A stretch of 64,000 bases of DNA from an uncultured Coprococcus sp. (GCA_934247115.1 CAKQIY010000006.1:1-64000), one strand, 5' to 3'; counted from the first letter of the stretch, positions 15,252 through 24,006 are shown. A program made the numbers and translations. Notes: generated from the letters alone by a model not told the origin.

Positions 15252-16706
15252 TTATACATTGATCTCAGCAGTAACACCGAGGATGTCCTTGTTCTCATCG
15301 AGGATTGGCTGAACGACCTCTGCAAGGAACTCTCTTGTCTGCTCAGGAGCACGACCTACGAAGTTCTTTGGCTCAAGTATAGCCACGATCTCCTCCTTTG
15401 TCATGCCAAAGTCAGGGTCTGCTGCGATACGGTCAACAAGATCATTCTCTCTTCCGTACTTCTTGACCTGCTCGCCTGCAAGCATTGAGTACTCTCTGAT
15501 CTTCTCATGAAGCTCCTGACGGTTGCCGCCACGCTTAACAGCATCCATCATGATATTCTCTGTTGCCATGAATGGAATCTCCTTCATGAAACACTGGTAG
15601 ATAACCTTGTCATATACCACAAGACCATCTACAACATTCAGGTACAGATCAAGGATTCCATCAACTGCAAGGAATGCCTCTGGAACTGAGATACGCTTAT
15701 TTGCCGAGTCATCCAGTGTTCTCTCAAACCACTGTGTTGCGGCTGTGATAGCAGGATTGAGCGCGTCGCACATTACATAATTGGCAAGTGATGCGATTCT
15801 CTCACTTCTCATTGGGTTTCTCTTGTATGCCATAGCTGATGAACCGATCTGGTTCTTCTCAAATGGCTCCTCTATCTGCTTTAAGTGCTGGAGAAGTCTG
15901 ATATCATTTGAGAACTTGTGTGCACTCTGTGCGATGCCTGAGAGCACGTTAAGAACTCTTGAGTCGACCTTTCTTGAATATGTCTGACCAGATACAGGAT
16001 AGCACTCAGCAAATCCCATCTTCTCAGCGATCTTTCCATCTATCTTTCTTACTGTCTCGTGATCTCCTCCGAAGAGCTCAAGGAAACTTGCCTGTGTTCC
16101 TGTTGTTCCCTTTGATCCGAGAAGCTTCTGCTGGCCGATCATGTACTCTATATCAGAGAGGTCAAGGAGCAGCTCCTGCATCCAGAGTGTTGCACGCTTG
16201 CCGACTGTCGTAGGCTGTGCAGGCTGAAAATGTGTAAATGCAAGAGTTGGAAGATCCTTGTACTGATCTGCGAACTTTGCCAGCTCATTTATAACATTGA
16301 TGAGTTTCTTTCTGACAAGCTTTAATGCCTCTGTCATAACGATAACGTCTGTGTTATCACCTACATAGCAGCTTGTTGCTCCAAGGTGGATTATTCCTGC
16401 TGCCTTAGGGCACTGAACACCGTATGCATATACGTGGCTCATTACGTCGTGACGAACCAGCTTTTCTCTCTCTCTGGCAACATCATAGTTGATGTCATCA
16501 GCGTGAGCCTTGAGCTCCTCGATCTGCTCATCTGTGATTCTTGGATTGCCGTTCTCGTCCTTGAGACCAAGCTCCTTCTCTGTCTCAGCAAGAGCTATCC
16601 ACAGCTTTCTCCATGTCTTAAACTTCATATCAGGTGAGAAAATATACTGCATTTCCTTACTAGCGTATCTTTCACACAGTGGGCTTTCGTACTTGTCCTT
16701 ACTCAT
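15252..16706 (-). CDS. purB: Adenylosuccinate lyase
   Basis: A 484-residue enzyme of the fumarase/aspartase superfamily. It splits adenylosuccinate to AMP and SAICAR to AICAR, each with release of fumarate. The signature loop GSSAMAYKRNPMRSERI carries the catalytic serine. It also has HLGATSCYVGDNTD and the TFAHFQPAQPTT-like segment (here LAFTHFQPAQPT) with the conserved His. The start at 16706 (MSKDKYESPL) is preferred since AAGAGGTAAAGAC lies just upstream; the longer in-frame start lacks a site. purF lies 177 bp upstream behind its own terminator, so the two genes are near but separate. Confidence 0.96.
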   Translation of the reverse strand: MSKDKYESPLCERYASKEMQYIFSPDMKFKTWRKLWIALAETEKELGLKDENGNPRITDEQIEELKAHADDINYDVAREREKLVRHDVMSHVYAYGVQCPKAAGIIHLGATSCYVGDNTDVIVMTEALKLVRKKLINVINELAKFADQYKDLPTLAFTHFQPAQPTTVGKRATLWMQELLLDLSDIEYMIGQQKLLGSKGTTGTQASFLELFGGDHETVRKIDGKIAEKMGFAECYPVSGQTYSRKVDSRVLNVLSGIAQSAHKFSNDIRLLQHLKQIEEPFEKNQIGSSAMAYKRNPMRSERIASLANYVMCDALNPAITAATQWFERTLDDSANKRISVPEAFLAVDGILDLYLNVVDGLVVYDKVIYQCFMKEIPFMATENIMMDAVKRGGNRQELHEKIREYSMLAGEQVKKYGRENDLVDRIAADPDFGMTKEEIVAILEPKNFVGRAPEQTREFLAEVVQPILDENKDILGVTAEINV

Positions 16707-16830
16707 GTCTTTACCTCTTTCTTCCTGTAGTCTCCCGCATCTGCCAGTTGACAAATGCTTTTATAGCTTATCACACAACTATTATACATGGGTTTCAGAT
16801 TATTTCCATGCTTTTTTTGCATAAACCAGA

Positions 16831-16876
16831 AATTCGGAATCAATATCCTCTTTTTCCGCTGATATGATTCCGAATT
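16831..16876 (-). terminator. Terminator hairpin between purF and purB
   Basis: A perfect 12-bp stem, AATTCGGAATCA (16831-16842) with TGATTCCGAATT (16865-16876), lies seven nucleotides after the purF stop. The T-run on the minus strand is short (ATTTC), so read-through into purB is possible. Confidence 0.6.
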
Positions 16877-16882
16877 TTCACT

Positions 16883-18358
16883 TTATTGTCTTATATGTGA
16901 CTCCGATCCTCTCTTGAAGTCTTCGTGGTCGCCTCTGATGTCCTCTGTAGGCGGTTTCATCGGATATTGGCCGCTGAAGCATCCGTGGCAGTACTGTCTG
17001 CCGCCTGAGAGCTCTGGAAGTCTCTCCATCTTCAGGTACGCCAGGGAATCCGCACCTATGATCTTGCAGATATCATCTACAGATCTGTTGTATGCTATGA
17101 GCTGCTCTCTGTCCGGAATATCAGTTCCAAAGTAGCATGGATACAGGAATGGAGGTGAACTGATCCTTACATGGACCTCAGTCGCTCCTGCCTCCCTGAG
17201 CATGCCAACTATTCTGTCACTCGTAGTTCCACGAACTATAGAGTCATCTATCATTATGACACGCTTGCCATTTACAGCCTCCTTAAGGACGTTCAGCTTG
17301 ACACGCACGCTGGACTCTCTCTGGCTCTGCTGTGGCTTTATGAATGTTCTTCCCACGTATCCATTCTTGACAAATGCCGTTCCATATGGAATACCCGATT
17401 CAAGTGAATAGCCCATGGCCGCTGCATTTCCCGATTCAGGAACGCCAACTACCACATCAGCGTCAACCGGGCTGTCCTTTGCAAGGCATCTTCCTGCTGT
17501 GATACGCGAATCGTACACAGACATTCCATCTATGACTGAATCAAGTCTCGCAAAGTATATATACTCAAATATACATCTTGCATGCTGCTCCTGGCACATG
17601 TTCTTGTACGACTGGATTCCGTACTCAGGTGATATGGTTACAACCTCTCCAGGCTCCACATCCCTGACAAATTCGGCACCTATTGTATCGAGCGCACAGC
17701 TCTCAGATGCCAGTATGTATGCGTTATCACGCTTTCCTATACAAAGCGGTCTGAAACCAAATGGATCTCTGGCTCCGATAAGCTTTCTAGGACTCATGAT
17801 GACAAGTGAATATGATCCCCTTACTTTCTTGAGAGCTCTAGTGACAGCCTCCTCAACGGAACCGCACTTAACTCTCTCCCTGGCTATATGGTAAGCTATT
17901 ACCTCAGAATCAATTGTAGTCTGGAATATAGCGCCTGTGAGTTCCAGCTCACGTCTAAGTTCAGGAGCATTTACCAGATTGCCGTTGTGGGCAAGTCCCA
18001 AAGTTCCCTTTACATAATTGAGAACCAGTGGCTGTGCATTCTCTATAGTGCTGGCACCGGCTGTAGAATATCTCACATGACCCACGCCGATATTTCCCTT
18101 TAGCTTGCTCAGTGAATCAGGTGTATACACCTCATTCACAAGACCCATGCCCTTTAAGGAGCTAACCTTGCCTTTAGGACCGGCAGTGTCTGACACCGCT
18201 ATACCGCAGCTCTCCTGCCCACGGTGCTGCAATGCAAACAGACCATAGTAGATCGTGTTCGCCACATCATTTCCATCGAAATCATAGATACCGAAGACTC
18301 CGCACTCCTCGTGCATCTCGTCCTCGTCATAATAATGGGATCTTAAACATTCGTTCAT
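16883..18358 (-). CDS. purF: Amidophosphoribosyltransferase
   Basis: The committed enzyme of de novo purine synthesis makes phosphoribosylamine from PRPP and glutamine. Residues 1-18 form a propeptide ending before the expected N-terminal nucleophile Cys19 in HEECGVFGIY. LFALQHRGQESCG follows in the Ntn glutaminase domain. The C-terminal phosphoribosyltransferase domain has the PRPP loop VIMIDDSIVRGTTS. Cysteines near the C-terminus (HARCIFEYIYFARLDS and YCHGCFSGQYP) resemble the FeS-cluster class seen in Bacillus. The 491-residue length fits. A promoter with TTGACA lies about 100 nt upstream (18453-18481). Confidence 0.96.
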   Translation of the reverse strand: MNECLRSHYYDEDEMHEECGVFGIYDFDGNDVANTIYYGLFALQHRGQESCGIAVSDTAGPKGKVSSLKGMGLVNEVYTPDSLSKLKGNIGVGHVRYSTAGASTIENAQPLVLNYVKGTLGLAHNGNLVNAPELRRELELTGAIFQTTIDSEVIAYHIARERVKCGSVEEAVTRALKKVRGSYSLVIMSPRKLIGARDPFGFRPLCIGKRDNAYILASESCALDTIGAEFVRDVEPGEVVTISPEYGIQSYKNMCQEQHARCIFEYIYFARLDSVIDGMSVYDSRITAGRCLAKDSPVDADVVVGVPESGNAAAMGYSLESGIPYGTAFVKNGYVGRTFIKPQQSQRESSVRVKLNVLKEAVNGKRVIMIDDSIVRGTTSDRIVGMLREAGATEVHVRISSPPFLYPCYFGTDIPDREQLIAYNRSVDDICKIIGADSLAYLKMERLPELSGGRQYCHGCFSGQYPMKPPTEDIRGDHEDFKRGSESHIRQ

Positions 18359-18452
18359 AAATATATGCCTCTCATGTTATATTATTGTAACTGTCCCGGC
18401 CACATCATTCTCATCGTAAGTCTGGTAACAGTCATATCTTTCACCACATAAA

Positions 18453-18481
18453 ACTTTATCTGTTTTACCACAACATGTCAA
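18453..18481 (-). promoter_or_regulatory. Promoter of purF
   Basis: On the minus strand a perfect TTGACA (18476-18481) is 17 nt from TAAAGT (18453-18458). It leaves a leader of about 90 nt before the purF ATG. No known riboswitch is visible in this leader. Confidence 0.6.
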
Positions 18482-18549
18482 CAGATAAATTCTATCATTT
18501 TTAGGATTATACCCCACTTTTTTCATGCATTTTCACCAACAGTAATGTA

Positions 18550-18720
18550 TTTCTCAAGTATTTGTCTATTTGAACTTGAGAAAATCCACATCTCTCTGTC
18601 ACGACCTCACCTCACCGGTCGCGCTGTACTTCTCTCCTGACGCGGCAGGTTACCACATAGTCCTTCCGGCTTCCACCTGGAATTATTCCATAGTGGCTGC
18701 CATAACATTGTATCTTTTTT
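18550..18720 (-). other. Structured intergenic region of unknown nature upstream of purF
   Basis: Several potential stems lie close together. TTTCTCAAGT (18550-18559) pairs with ACTTGAGAAA (18574-18583). CGACC/GGTCG close a loop at about 18601-18620. CCTG/CAGG and GGAAT/ATTCC pair at about 18637-18690. Its GC content is higher than that of the flanks. Read on the minus strand it contains GCCGGAAGG and GGTAACCTGCC. It does not match the consensus of T-box, B12, TPP, FMN, ykkC or ZTP riboswitches that I know. A structured RNA is possible but unproven; the strand is assumed. Confidence 0.35.
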
Positions 18721-18775
18721 GAATTTCTCGGTATCTTATATCACAAAATTTTCACCAAACACACAAAAAAAGCCC

Positions 18776-18809
18776 AAAAGATACAAATTTTACGTACTTT
18801 GTATCTTTT
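18776..18809. terminator. Bidirectional rho-independent terminator
   Basis: A perfect 12-bp stem, AAAAGATACAAA (18776-18787) with TTTGTATCTTTT (18798-18809), is followed on the plus strand by GAGTTTTTTT and on the minus strand by GGGCTTTTTTT. It ends the glmM transcript. Confidence 0.85.
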
Positions 18810-18853
18810 GAGTTTTTTTCTATCTATTGGTGATAATTTTGTATCTTTTCAAG

Positions 18854-19001
18854 GAATTTCCTTAATAAATATCACAAGATTGCCAGACCCTCACCATGAA
18901 TTTCCTTAAGAAATATCACAACGACCTCCTAGCAACCACCAGAAAATACTCCGGATTTCCCAAGAAGTCCTCCTGACCCAAGCCAAGAAGTCCTCCTGAC
19001 C
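18854..19001. repeat. Two sets of short direct repeats downstream of glmM
   Basis: A 24-bp sequence (GAATTTCC...ATCACAA) occurs at 18854-18877 and 18898-18921 with one mismatch. An 18-bp sequence (CAAGAAGTCCTCCTGACC) occurs exactly at 18961-18978 and 18984-19001. TTGTATCTTTT also recurs three times between 18709 and 18850. No gene is visible here. Confidence 0.7.
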
Positions 19002-19004
19002 GCT

Positions 19005-20360
19005 CTACTCCACAGCGTATCCCTTTGCCTTTATGAGATCCACCATCTTGTATACATACTTCTCACACAGCTCATCTGTGGCTGCCTCGACCATAACTCT
19101 GATGACAGGCTCTGTACCGCTCTGTCTGAGAAGAAGTCTTCCATCGTCTCCAAGCTCTGCTGCTATCTCATCGTTCAGTTTCAGCACATCAGCATCGTTC
19201 ATGACTGCATCCTTGCTTGAAACCTTGACATTCACAAGGAGCTGTGGATATATCGTCAGGCTGTTGAACAGTTCTGAGAGCTTAACCTTACGTCCAAGTA
19301 TCGTCTCCATGATCATCAGTGAGGTGAGGACTCCGTCACCTGTTGTTGCATATTTAGAGAAAATGATATGACCTGACTGCTCACCGCCGATGGAATGTCC
19401 GTGCTCCATCATATTCTCGAACACATACTTGTCGCCGACTGCTGTCTTCTCATAGTTGATGCCCTTCTTGTCAAGTGCCTTGTAAAGTCCAAGATTGGAC
19501 ATGATTGTTGTGACGATCGTATTGTTGTTCAGCTCGCCCTTATCCTTCAGATAACGTCCACAGACATATAGTATCTTGTCTCCGTCCACGATCTCACCCT
19601 TGTCGTCTACTGCAAGGCATCTGTCCGCATCACCGTCAAATGCAAATCCCACATCAAGTCCCTTCTCCTTGACAAATGCCTGAAGCTTATCAATGTGTGT
19701 TGAACCGCAGTCCGTGTTGATATTTGTTCCATTTGGCTCATTGTTGATGACATATGTCTTTGCTCCGAGAGCGTCATACACTGACTTTGCAACCAGATAT
19801 GATGCACCATTTGCACAGTCAAGACCGATCCTCATGCCCTTGAAAGGTCTGGTAGGGATCGTGAGCAGATAGCCTATATATCTGTTTCTTCCCATGGTGT
19901 AGTCAGTGGTCTTACCGATGTTCTCTCTCTTTGCAAATGGTATCTCGCCGAGCTCACCGTCTATATACTGCTCGATCTCGTTCTCGATGGCTGCCTCAAG
20001 CTTGTAGCCCTGGCCGTTGATGACTTTGATACCATTGTCATAGTAAGGGTTGTGGCTGGCTGAGATCATGATACCGCAGTCAAAATCACCTGTACGGACA
20101 ATATAAGATACACTAGGTGTAGGAGTTACATGCATCAGATATACATCTGCTCCGCTGGCTGTAAGTCCTGCAACCAGTGAATACTCGAACATGTAGCTTG
20201 AAAGTCTCGTATCCTTTCCGATGACAACGTGTGCCTTTCCATCCTCATGCTGCTTGCCATAGTAGTAGCCAAGGTATCTTCCAACCTTATAGGCATGCTC
20301 CACTGTAAGGTCAACATTTGCCTCACCTCTGAATCCATCTGTTCCAAAATATTTACCCAT
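19005..20360 (-). CDS. glmM: Phosphoglucosamine mutase
   Basis: This enzyme converts glucosamine-6-phosphate to glucosamine-1-phosphate on the route to UDP-GlcNAc for peptidoglycan. The 451-residue protein starts MGKYFGTDGFRG, typical of GlmM. The phosphoserine loop is ISASHNP with Ser102, the Mg2+ loop is FDGDADRCL, and the sugar-binding loop is GEQSGH. The C-terminal RQSGTEPVIRVMVEA binds the phosphate. It follows the lipid kinase gene by 19 nt on the same strand, so the two are likely cotranscribed. A bidirectional terminator lies about 200 nt downstream. Confidence 0.97.
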   Translation of the reverse strand: MGKYFGTDGFRGEANVDLTVEHAYKVGRYLGYYYGKQHEDGKAHVVIGKDTRLSSYMFEYSLVAGLTASGADVYLMHVTPTPSVSYIVRTGDFDCGIMISASHNPYYDNGIKVINGQGYKLEAAIENEIEQYIDGELGEIPFAKRENIGKTTDYTMGRNRYIGYLLTIPTRPFKGMRIGLDCANGASYLVAKSVYDALGAKTYVINNEPNGTNINTDCGSTHIDKLQAFVKEKGLDVGFAFDGDADRCLAVDDKGEIVDGDKILYVCGRYLKDKGELNNNTIVTTIMSNLGLYKALDKKGINYEKTAVGDKYVFENMMEHGHSIGGEQSGHIIFSKYATTGDGVLTSLMIMETILGRKVKLSELFNSLTIYPQLLVNVKVSSKDAVMNDADVLKLNDEIAAELGDDGRLLLRQSGTEPVIRVMVEAATDELCEKYVYKMVDLIKAKGYAVE

Positions 20361-20379
20361 TGTAAAATCCTCGATTCTA

Positions 20380-21294
20380 TTATTCTATAACCTCATCCTG
20401 CTCGCTTTCCTGAACGACCAGAAGATCTATCGCTCTCCTGTGGATGTGTATCTTGGTCTCCTTATATTCTCCGCCGAACTCACCGTCACATGTCCATGCA
20501 ACCGGATCCTCTGCATCGAACTTGACCCTGTGAGCCCTGAATGAAACCATGCTCCTCTCATTCACATCTCCCGTAAGAAGCGCCCTTACAACTCTCTCCA
20601 GATCAGCTGGCGTCTTCATTGTCCTTATCAGTATGCCCTCAAAAAGTCCGTCATCGAACTCAACGCCTTTTCGGGTTATACTCTTAAATCCTCCTACGGA
20701 TATCGAATTAGACACCATACCGAATATGAACTCGCCTTCCTGCTCGTCCCCGTCTATTGTAACCTTCATCTTGTAAGATGGTACATTTGCCAGACTTTTT
20801 ATCCCCTGCAATACATATGCCGCATGCCCAAATATATTCTTCATATTCTGCGGCGTTGCATATGATGTATCTGAGAACATTCCAAAAGCTGCGACATAAA
20901 CAAAGTTCTTGTCGTTCAGACTTCCTATATCTATGGAGAACGGCTCTGCCTTCACTATCATCTCAGCCGCCTCAACCGTCTCTCTCGGTATGTCCATGCT
21001 CCTTGCAAAGTCATTGGTGGAGCCACACGGAATATATCCAAGTGGAACCCTTATCCCGCTCTTCATATATCCTGTAACTGTGTTGCCCAGGGTTCCGTCG
21101 CCCCCCGCACATACGATCACATCGTAGTTTGCGCCTTCCTCCTGAACAATTCTCTCTGCGTCATCTGCCGATTTCGTAAGATATGTCCTGACCGCGTAAT
21201 CGTTGTTGCAGAACACTTCCAGCACATCCACCAAAGAATTCTTCAGAGTAGTCCTACCCGCTTTGGGATTCATGATGAACAGCATATTCTTCAT
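20380..21294 (-). CDS. Diacylglycerol kinase family lipid kinase (YegS/DgkB type)
   Basis: A 304-residue soluble lipid kinase. The N-terminal FIMNPKAGR, then VIVCAGGDGTLGN (the nucleotide-binding GGDGT) and YIPCGSTNDFARS are the three signatures of the DAGK catalytic domain. The C-terminal half is the beta-sandwich domain. Gram-positive DgkB recycles diacylglycerol released during lipoteichoic acid synthesis; YegS-like members can phosphorylate other lipids, so the exact substrate is uncertain. It sits between queC and glmM with gaps of 39 and 19 nt, and may be read from the queuosine operon. Confidence 0.93.
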   Translation of the reverse strand: MKNMLFIMNPKAGRTTLKNSLVDVLEVFCNNDYAVRTYLTKSADDAERIVQEEGANYDVIVCAGGDGTLGNTVTGYMKSGIRVPLGYIPCGSTNDFARSMDIPRETVEAAEMIVKAEPFSIDIGSLNDKNFVYVAAFGMFSDTSYATPQNMKNIFGHAAYVLQGIKSLANVPSYKMKVTIDGDEQEGEFIFGMVSNSISVGGFKSITRKGVEFDDGLFEGILIRTMKTPADLERVVRALLTGDVNERSMVSFRAHRVKFDAEDPVAWTCDGEFGGEYKETKIHIHRRAIDLLVVQESEQDEVIE

Positions 21295-21333
21295 ACTTTC
21301 AATAACACAACCTTTCCCTTTGAAACTGCTTAT

Positions 21334-22011
21334 TTACTTGTGATCCTCCTTGTACTTCATGTACAGATCATACCCCTTCTTGCGGAGCTTGCATGATGGA
21401 CAATGTCCGCAGCCCTCGCCCTTGATGCCATTGTAACATGTGAGTGTCATATCTCTGATGACATCCAGTCCACCCAGCTCATCAGCCATCTTCCATGTCT
21501 CCATCTTATCGATCCACATCAATGGTGTTATTATATCAAACTCGTAGTCCATTGCAAGGTTAAGTGTTGTATTTAACGATTTGATAAATATATCCCTGCA
21601 GTCCGGGTATCCTGAGAAGTCGCTCTGGGACACTCCTGTTATTATATCAGATATTCCTCTCTGTTTGGCAAATATTGCTACAAATGTAAGAAATACCATG
21701 TTCCTTCCGTCTACAAATGAGTTCGGTGTGCCCTCATCAGGTGCATTTTCATCAACCTTCATGTCCGTTCTTGTCAGAGAATTTGGCGCAAGCTGGCCTA
21801 AAAGACCCATGTCAAGTATGTGGTGCTCCACTCCGAACTTGTCTGCGATCTCCTTTGCACACTCAAGCTCCAACGCATGTCTCTGTCCATAGTCAAATGA
21901 TACCGCATACACCTTCTTGTACTTCTTGAGTGCCCACAACAGACACGTTGTGCTGTCCTGTCCGCCGCTGAATACTACAACTGCCTCATCCTTATTCTTC
22001 AAATTCTGCAT
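21334..22011 (-). CDS. queC: 7-cyano-7-deazaguanine synthase
   Basis: QueC converts 7-carboxy-7-deazaguanine to preQ0 with ATP and ammonia, the last step of preQ0 formation. It has the N-type ATP-pyrophosphatase loop FSGGQDSTT near the N-terminus. Four C-terminal cysteines for zinc lie in CYNGIKGEGCGHCPSC. The start at 22011 is set by GGAGG eight nucleotides upstream; the first in-frame ATG (22026) has no site. It is the last que gene of the operon, 99 nt after folE. No queF (preQ0 reductase) is present in the window. Confidence 0.96.
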   Translation of the reverse strand: MQNLKNKDEAVVVFSGGQDSTTCLLWALKKYKKVYAVSFDYGQRHALELECAKEIADKFGVEHHILDMGLLGQLAPNSLTRTDMKVDENAPDEGTPNSFVDGRNMVFLTFVAIFAKQRGISDIITGVSQSDFSGYPDCRDIFIKSLNTTLNLAMDYEFDIITPLMWIDKMETWKMADELGGLDVIRDMTLTCYNGIKGEGCGHCPSCKLRKKGYDLYMKYKEDHK

Positions 22012-22110
22012 AATCTCATCCTCCATATATAATCAAATATGATATTCCGGACCGCATTATAACGCTCCCGGATAAACAAATTCACCATTATCAATTCAGT
22101 GTACCGATAA

Positions 22111-22704
22111 CTATCTTCCCGCATTGTACATCATAAGCATCTTGTTCTGCAGTGCCGTATCGCTCTCGAATCTTCCCCTGAGTGTGGTCGTCATGGTCTT
22201 GCTTCCCGGCTTCTTGATGCCTCTCGCCGTCATACAACTGTGATGTGCCTCTATCATAACCGCCACGTCATCGGTTCCCGCAGCCTTAGATATGACGTAA
22301 GCTATGTCCGAGCCTATCCTCTCCTGGAGCTGAAGTCTCTTCGCAACCATATCTGCAATCCTCGCTATCTTAGAAAGTCCGAGCACTCTTCCATTTGGAA
22401 TGTATGCAACTGATACCTTCATGTCGTACATAAGCGCCATGTGATGCTCACAGTAGCTGAACACCTCTATATCCTTCACAAACACCATGTCGCCCGCCTG
22501 TCTTGCCACTCCATCCTCGGCAAATGTCTTGCCGAACATCTCAGCCAGCTCGTCATTGGTGTAGTTCATTCCCTCAAATACTTCCTCGTACATGCGCGCG
22601 ACCCTGTCAGGAGTCTCTACAAGTCCCTCTCTGTCAGGATCATCGCCAAGGGCAATCAATATTCCTCTTACATGCTCCTTTATAGCCTCTTTATCTATCG
22701 CCAT
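22111..22704 (-). CDS. folE: GTP cyclohydrolase I (FolE type 1)
   Basis: The enzyme forms 7,8-dihydroneopterin triphosphate from GTP, the shared precursor of folate and queuosine. The 197-residue protein has SYCEHHMALMYD and HSCMTARGIKKPGS, which include the zinc ligands (Cys, His, Cys) and catalytic residues. Its place between queE and queC argues that it feeds QueD rather than, or in addition to, folate synthesis. The ATG at 22704 lies six nucleotides after GAGGTG and two nucleotides beyond the queE stop, so translation is coupled. Confidence 0.96.
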   Translation of the reverse strand: MAIDKEAIKEHVRGILIALGDDPDREGLVETPDRVARMYEEVFEGMNYTNDELAEMFGKTFAEDGVARQAGDMVFVKDIEVFSYCEHHMALMYDMKVSVAYIPNGRVLGLSKIARIADMVAKRLQLQERIGSDIAYVISKAAGTDDVAVMIEAHHSCMTARGIKKPGSKTMTTTLRGRFESDTALQNKMLMMYNAGR

Positions 22705-22705
22705 C

Positions 22706-23374
22706 TTATACACCTCTTTCTTCCGGATCCCAAATGAACTTGTGAAGCTGTAACTGAAGCTTCACATCATTCATATCGTTCTCGATCATAAAATCCACTA
22801 TATCCGCAGGATCTATACTGCCATACACAGGACTGATGAATACTCTCGTCTTCTCATCCAGCGCATACTCCTGAACTATCTCAAGACACTTCTCCAGATC
22901 TTCCTGTGAACCGACCACAAATTTCACCGAATCATTCTTGTCTATATAGTTATAATTTGCAAGGCACATGTCACTTTCCATGCCGCTGGATGGACATTTG
23001 TAATCCAGCGTGTATGACACATTCCCTCCAAGGGCCTTGAACTCTGCTATATCCACACTTCCGTTCGTCTCGATCTCAACCCTTACATCATCCTCCAGCT
23101 CAAATGCAAGGAGGAGCTTATCTATATCCTTCTGTATCAGCGGCTCCCCACCTGTCAGGGTGACGTTCTTCACCTCTGTCCTTCTGACATAATCGATGAT
23201 CTCATCCTCGGTCAGCTCCTCATACGGAACGCCTGCCTCATTTGCCCACTTGGTATCGCAGTAACCGCAATCAAGATTGCATCCCGCAAATCTGATAAAC
23301 ACAGCGAGTTCTCCGGCTCTTGCCGCCTCACCGTTGATACTTATAAATCTCTCTACTACTCTGTACGTACTCAC
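22706..23374 (-). CDS. queE: 7-carboxy-7-deazaguanine synthase (radical SAM)
   Basis: QueE rearranges 6-carboxytetrahydropterin to 7-carboxy-7-deazaguanine. The radical SAM cluster motif is CNLDCGYC (Cys32, Cys36, Cys39), with CxxxCxxC spacing. LTGGEPLIQ is the SAM-binding GGEP motif. At 222 residues it is in the usual range of compact QueE. The start is GTG at 23374, with AAAGG upstream. It lies 97 nt after queD in the same direction and directly couples to folE. Confidence 0.95.
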   Translation of the reverse strand: MSTYRVVERFISINGEAARAGELAVFIRFAGCNLDCGYCDTKWANEAGVPYEELTEDEIIDYVRRTEVKNVTLTGGEPLIQKDIDKLLLAFELEDDVRVEIETNGSVDIAEFKALGGNVSYTLDYKCPSSGMESDMCLANYNYIDKNDSVKFVVGSQEDLEKCLEIVQEYALDEKTRVFISPVYGSIDPADIVDFMIENDMNDVKLQLQLHKFIWDPEERGV

Positions 23375-23471
23375 GACTGTATTTCCTTTCTCCCAGTGTA
23401 TATTGTATATCGTCTCACATCTGACAGATCTTGAGACCAGTCAGTTTCTCACCGGGATCCTATTGTTTATA

Positions 23472-23891
23472 TTACTCGCAATAAGACGCCACATTATTCG
23501 GTGTCTCATACACACTTGCCTCTATGACCTTATAGCCTCGGCTGGTCATCTCATCATATATATACTTTGCAAAATTCTCTGCCGTAGGTCTGAAGTCTAC
23601 CTTCACGATTCTCAGATTCTCTGCAATCAGGGCGTCCTCCGTTGCCTGTCTTAGGCTTCCTATCTCCATGATAAGGCTGTGATCAAAGTAATCCGCGATC
23701 TCTTTCAGATCCTTCTTAAGATTTGAGAAATCTATCACCATTCCTCTGTTCTGTGTATCACTCTCAAGCGTTTCCGCTCCAACCTCTATCTCCACCGTCC
23801 ATCTGTGTCCGTGGATATTGCTGCATTTGCCGTCATAATCTTTCAAAAAATGGGCGCTGTCAAAACTTGCCTTTGTCTTTAACTTATACAT
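23472..23891 (-). CDS. queD: 6-carboxy-5,6,7,8-tetrahydropterin synthase
   Basis: QueD converts dihydroneopterin triphosphate to 6-carboxytetrahydropterin. The 139-residue product carries zinc ligands His14 (SAHFL), His27 and His29 (NIHGHRW), with the catalytic Cys23 (GKCSNIHGH). Later the DFSNLKK and DHSLI motifs typical of the PTPS family are present. The start at 23891 follows AGGAGG. It is the first gene of the preQ0 operon and lies behind a PreQ1-I riboswitch with a terminator, so transcription should be switched off by preQ1. Confidence 0.96.
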   Translation of the reverse strand: MYKLKTKASFDSAHFLKDYDGKCSNIHGHRWTVEIEVGAETLESDTQNRGMVIDFSNLKKDLKEIADYFDHSLIMEIGSLRQATEDALIAENLRIVKVDFRPTAENFAKYIYDEMTSRGYKVIEASVYETPNNVASYCE

Positions 23892-23924
23892 AACTCCTCC
23901 TATAAGCATCCAACTGTTCACCAC

Positions 23925-24006
23925 AAAAAAAGACCAGAATAGGACATTCTGATCTTCTTCTGTCCTAGTTTTGTTTAGTGACAGGATGGTACTAATGAAC
24001 TGTCAA
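23925..24006 (-). promoter_or_regulatory. PreQ1-I riboswitch with terminator/antiterminator platform
   Basis: On the minus strand GACAG (24000-24004) pairs with CTGTC (23980-23984) around a TTC...TAG.TACCATC loop. The A-rich tail AACAAAACTAGGA (about 23963-23977) fits the H-type pseudoknot of class I PreQ1 aptamers. TAGGACA (23961-23967 arm) can pair with TGTCCTA (23940-23946) as antiterminator. The competing terminator pairs AGATCAGAAT with ATTCTGGTCT (23931-23955) and ends in seven T residues. Its position ahead of queD supports the call. Confidence 0.8.

Noticed and set aside
18580..18720. T-box, cobalamin, ZTP or SRP RNA in the purF upstream region
   Set aside because: Individual short motifs looked similar (for example GGTCGTGAC, CCTGCC with CAGGAG, CCGGAAGG), but their order, spacing and partner motifs do not fit any of these families.
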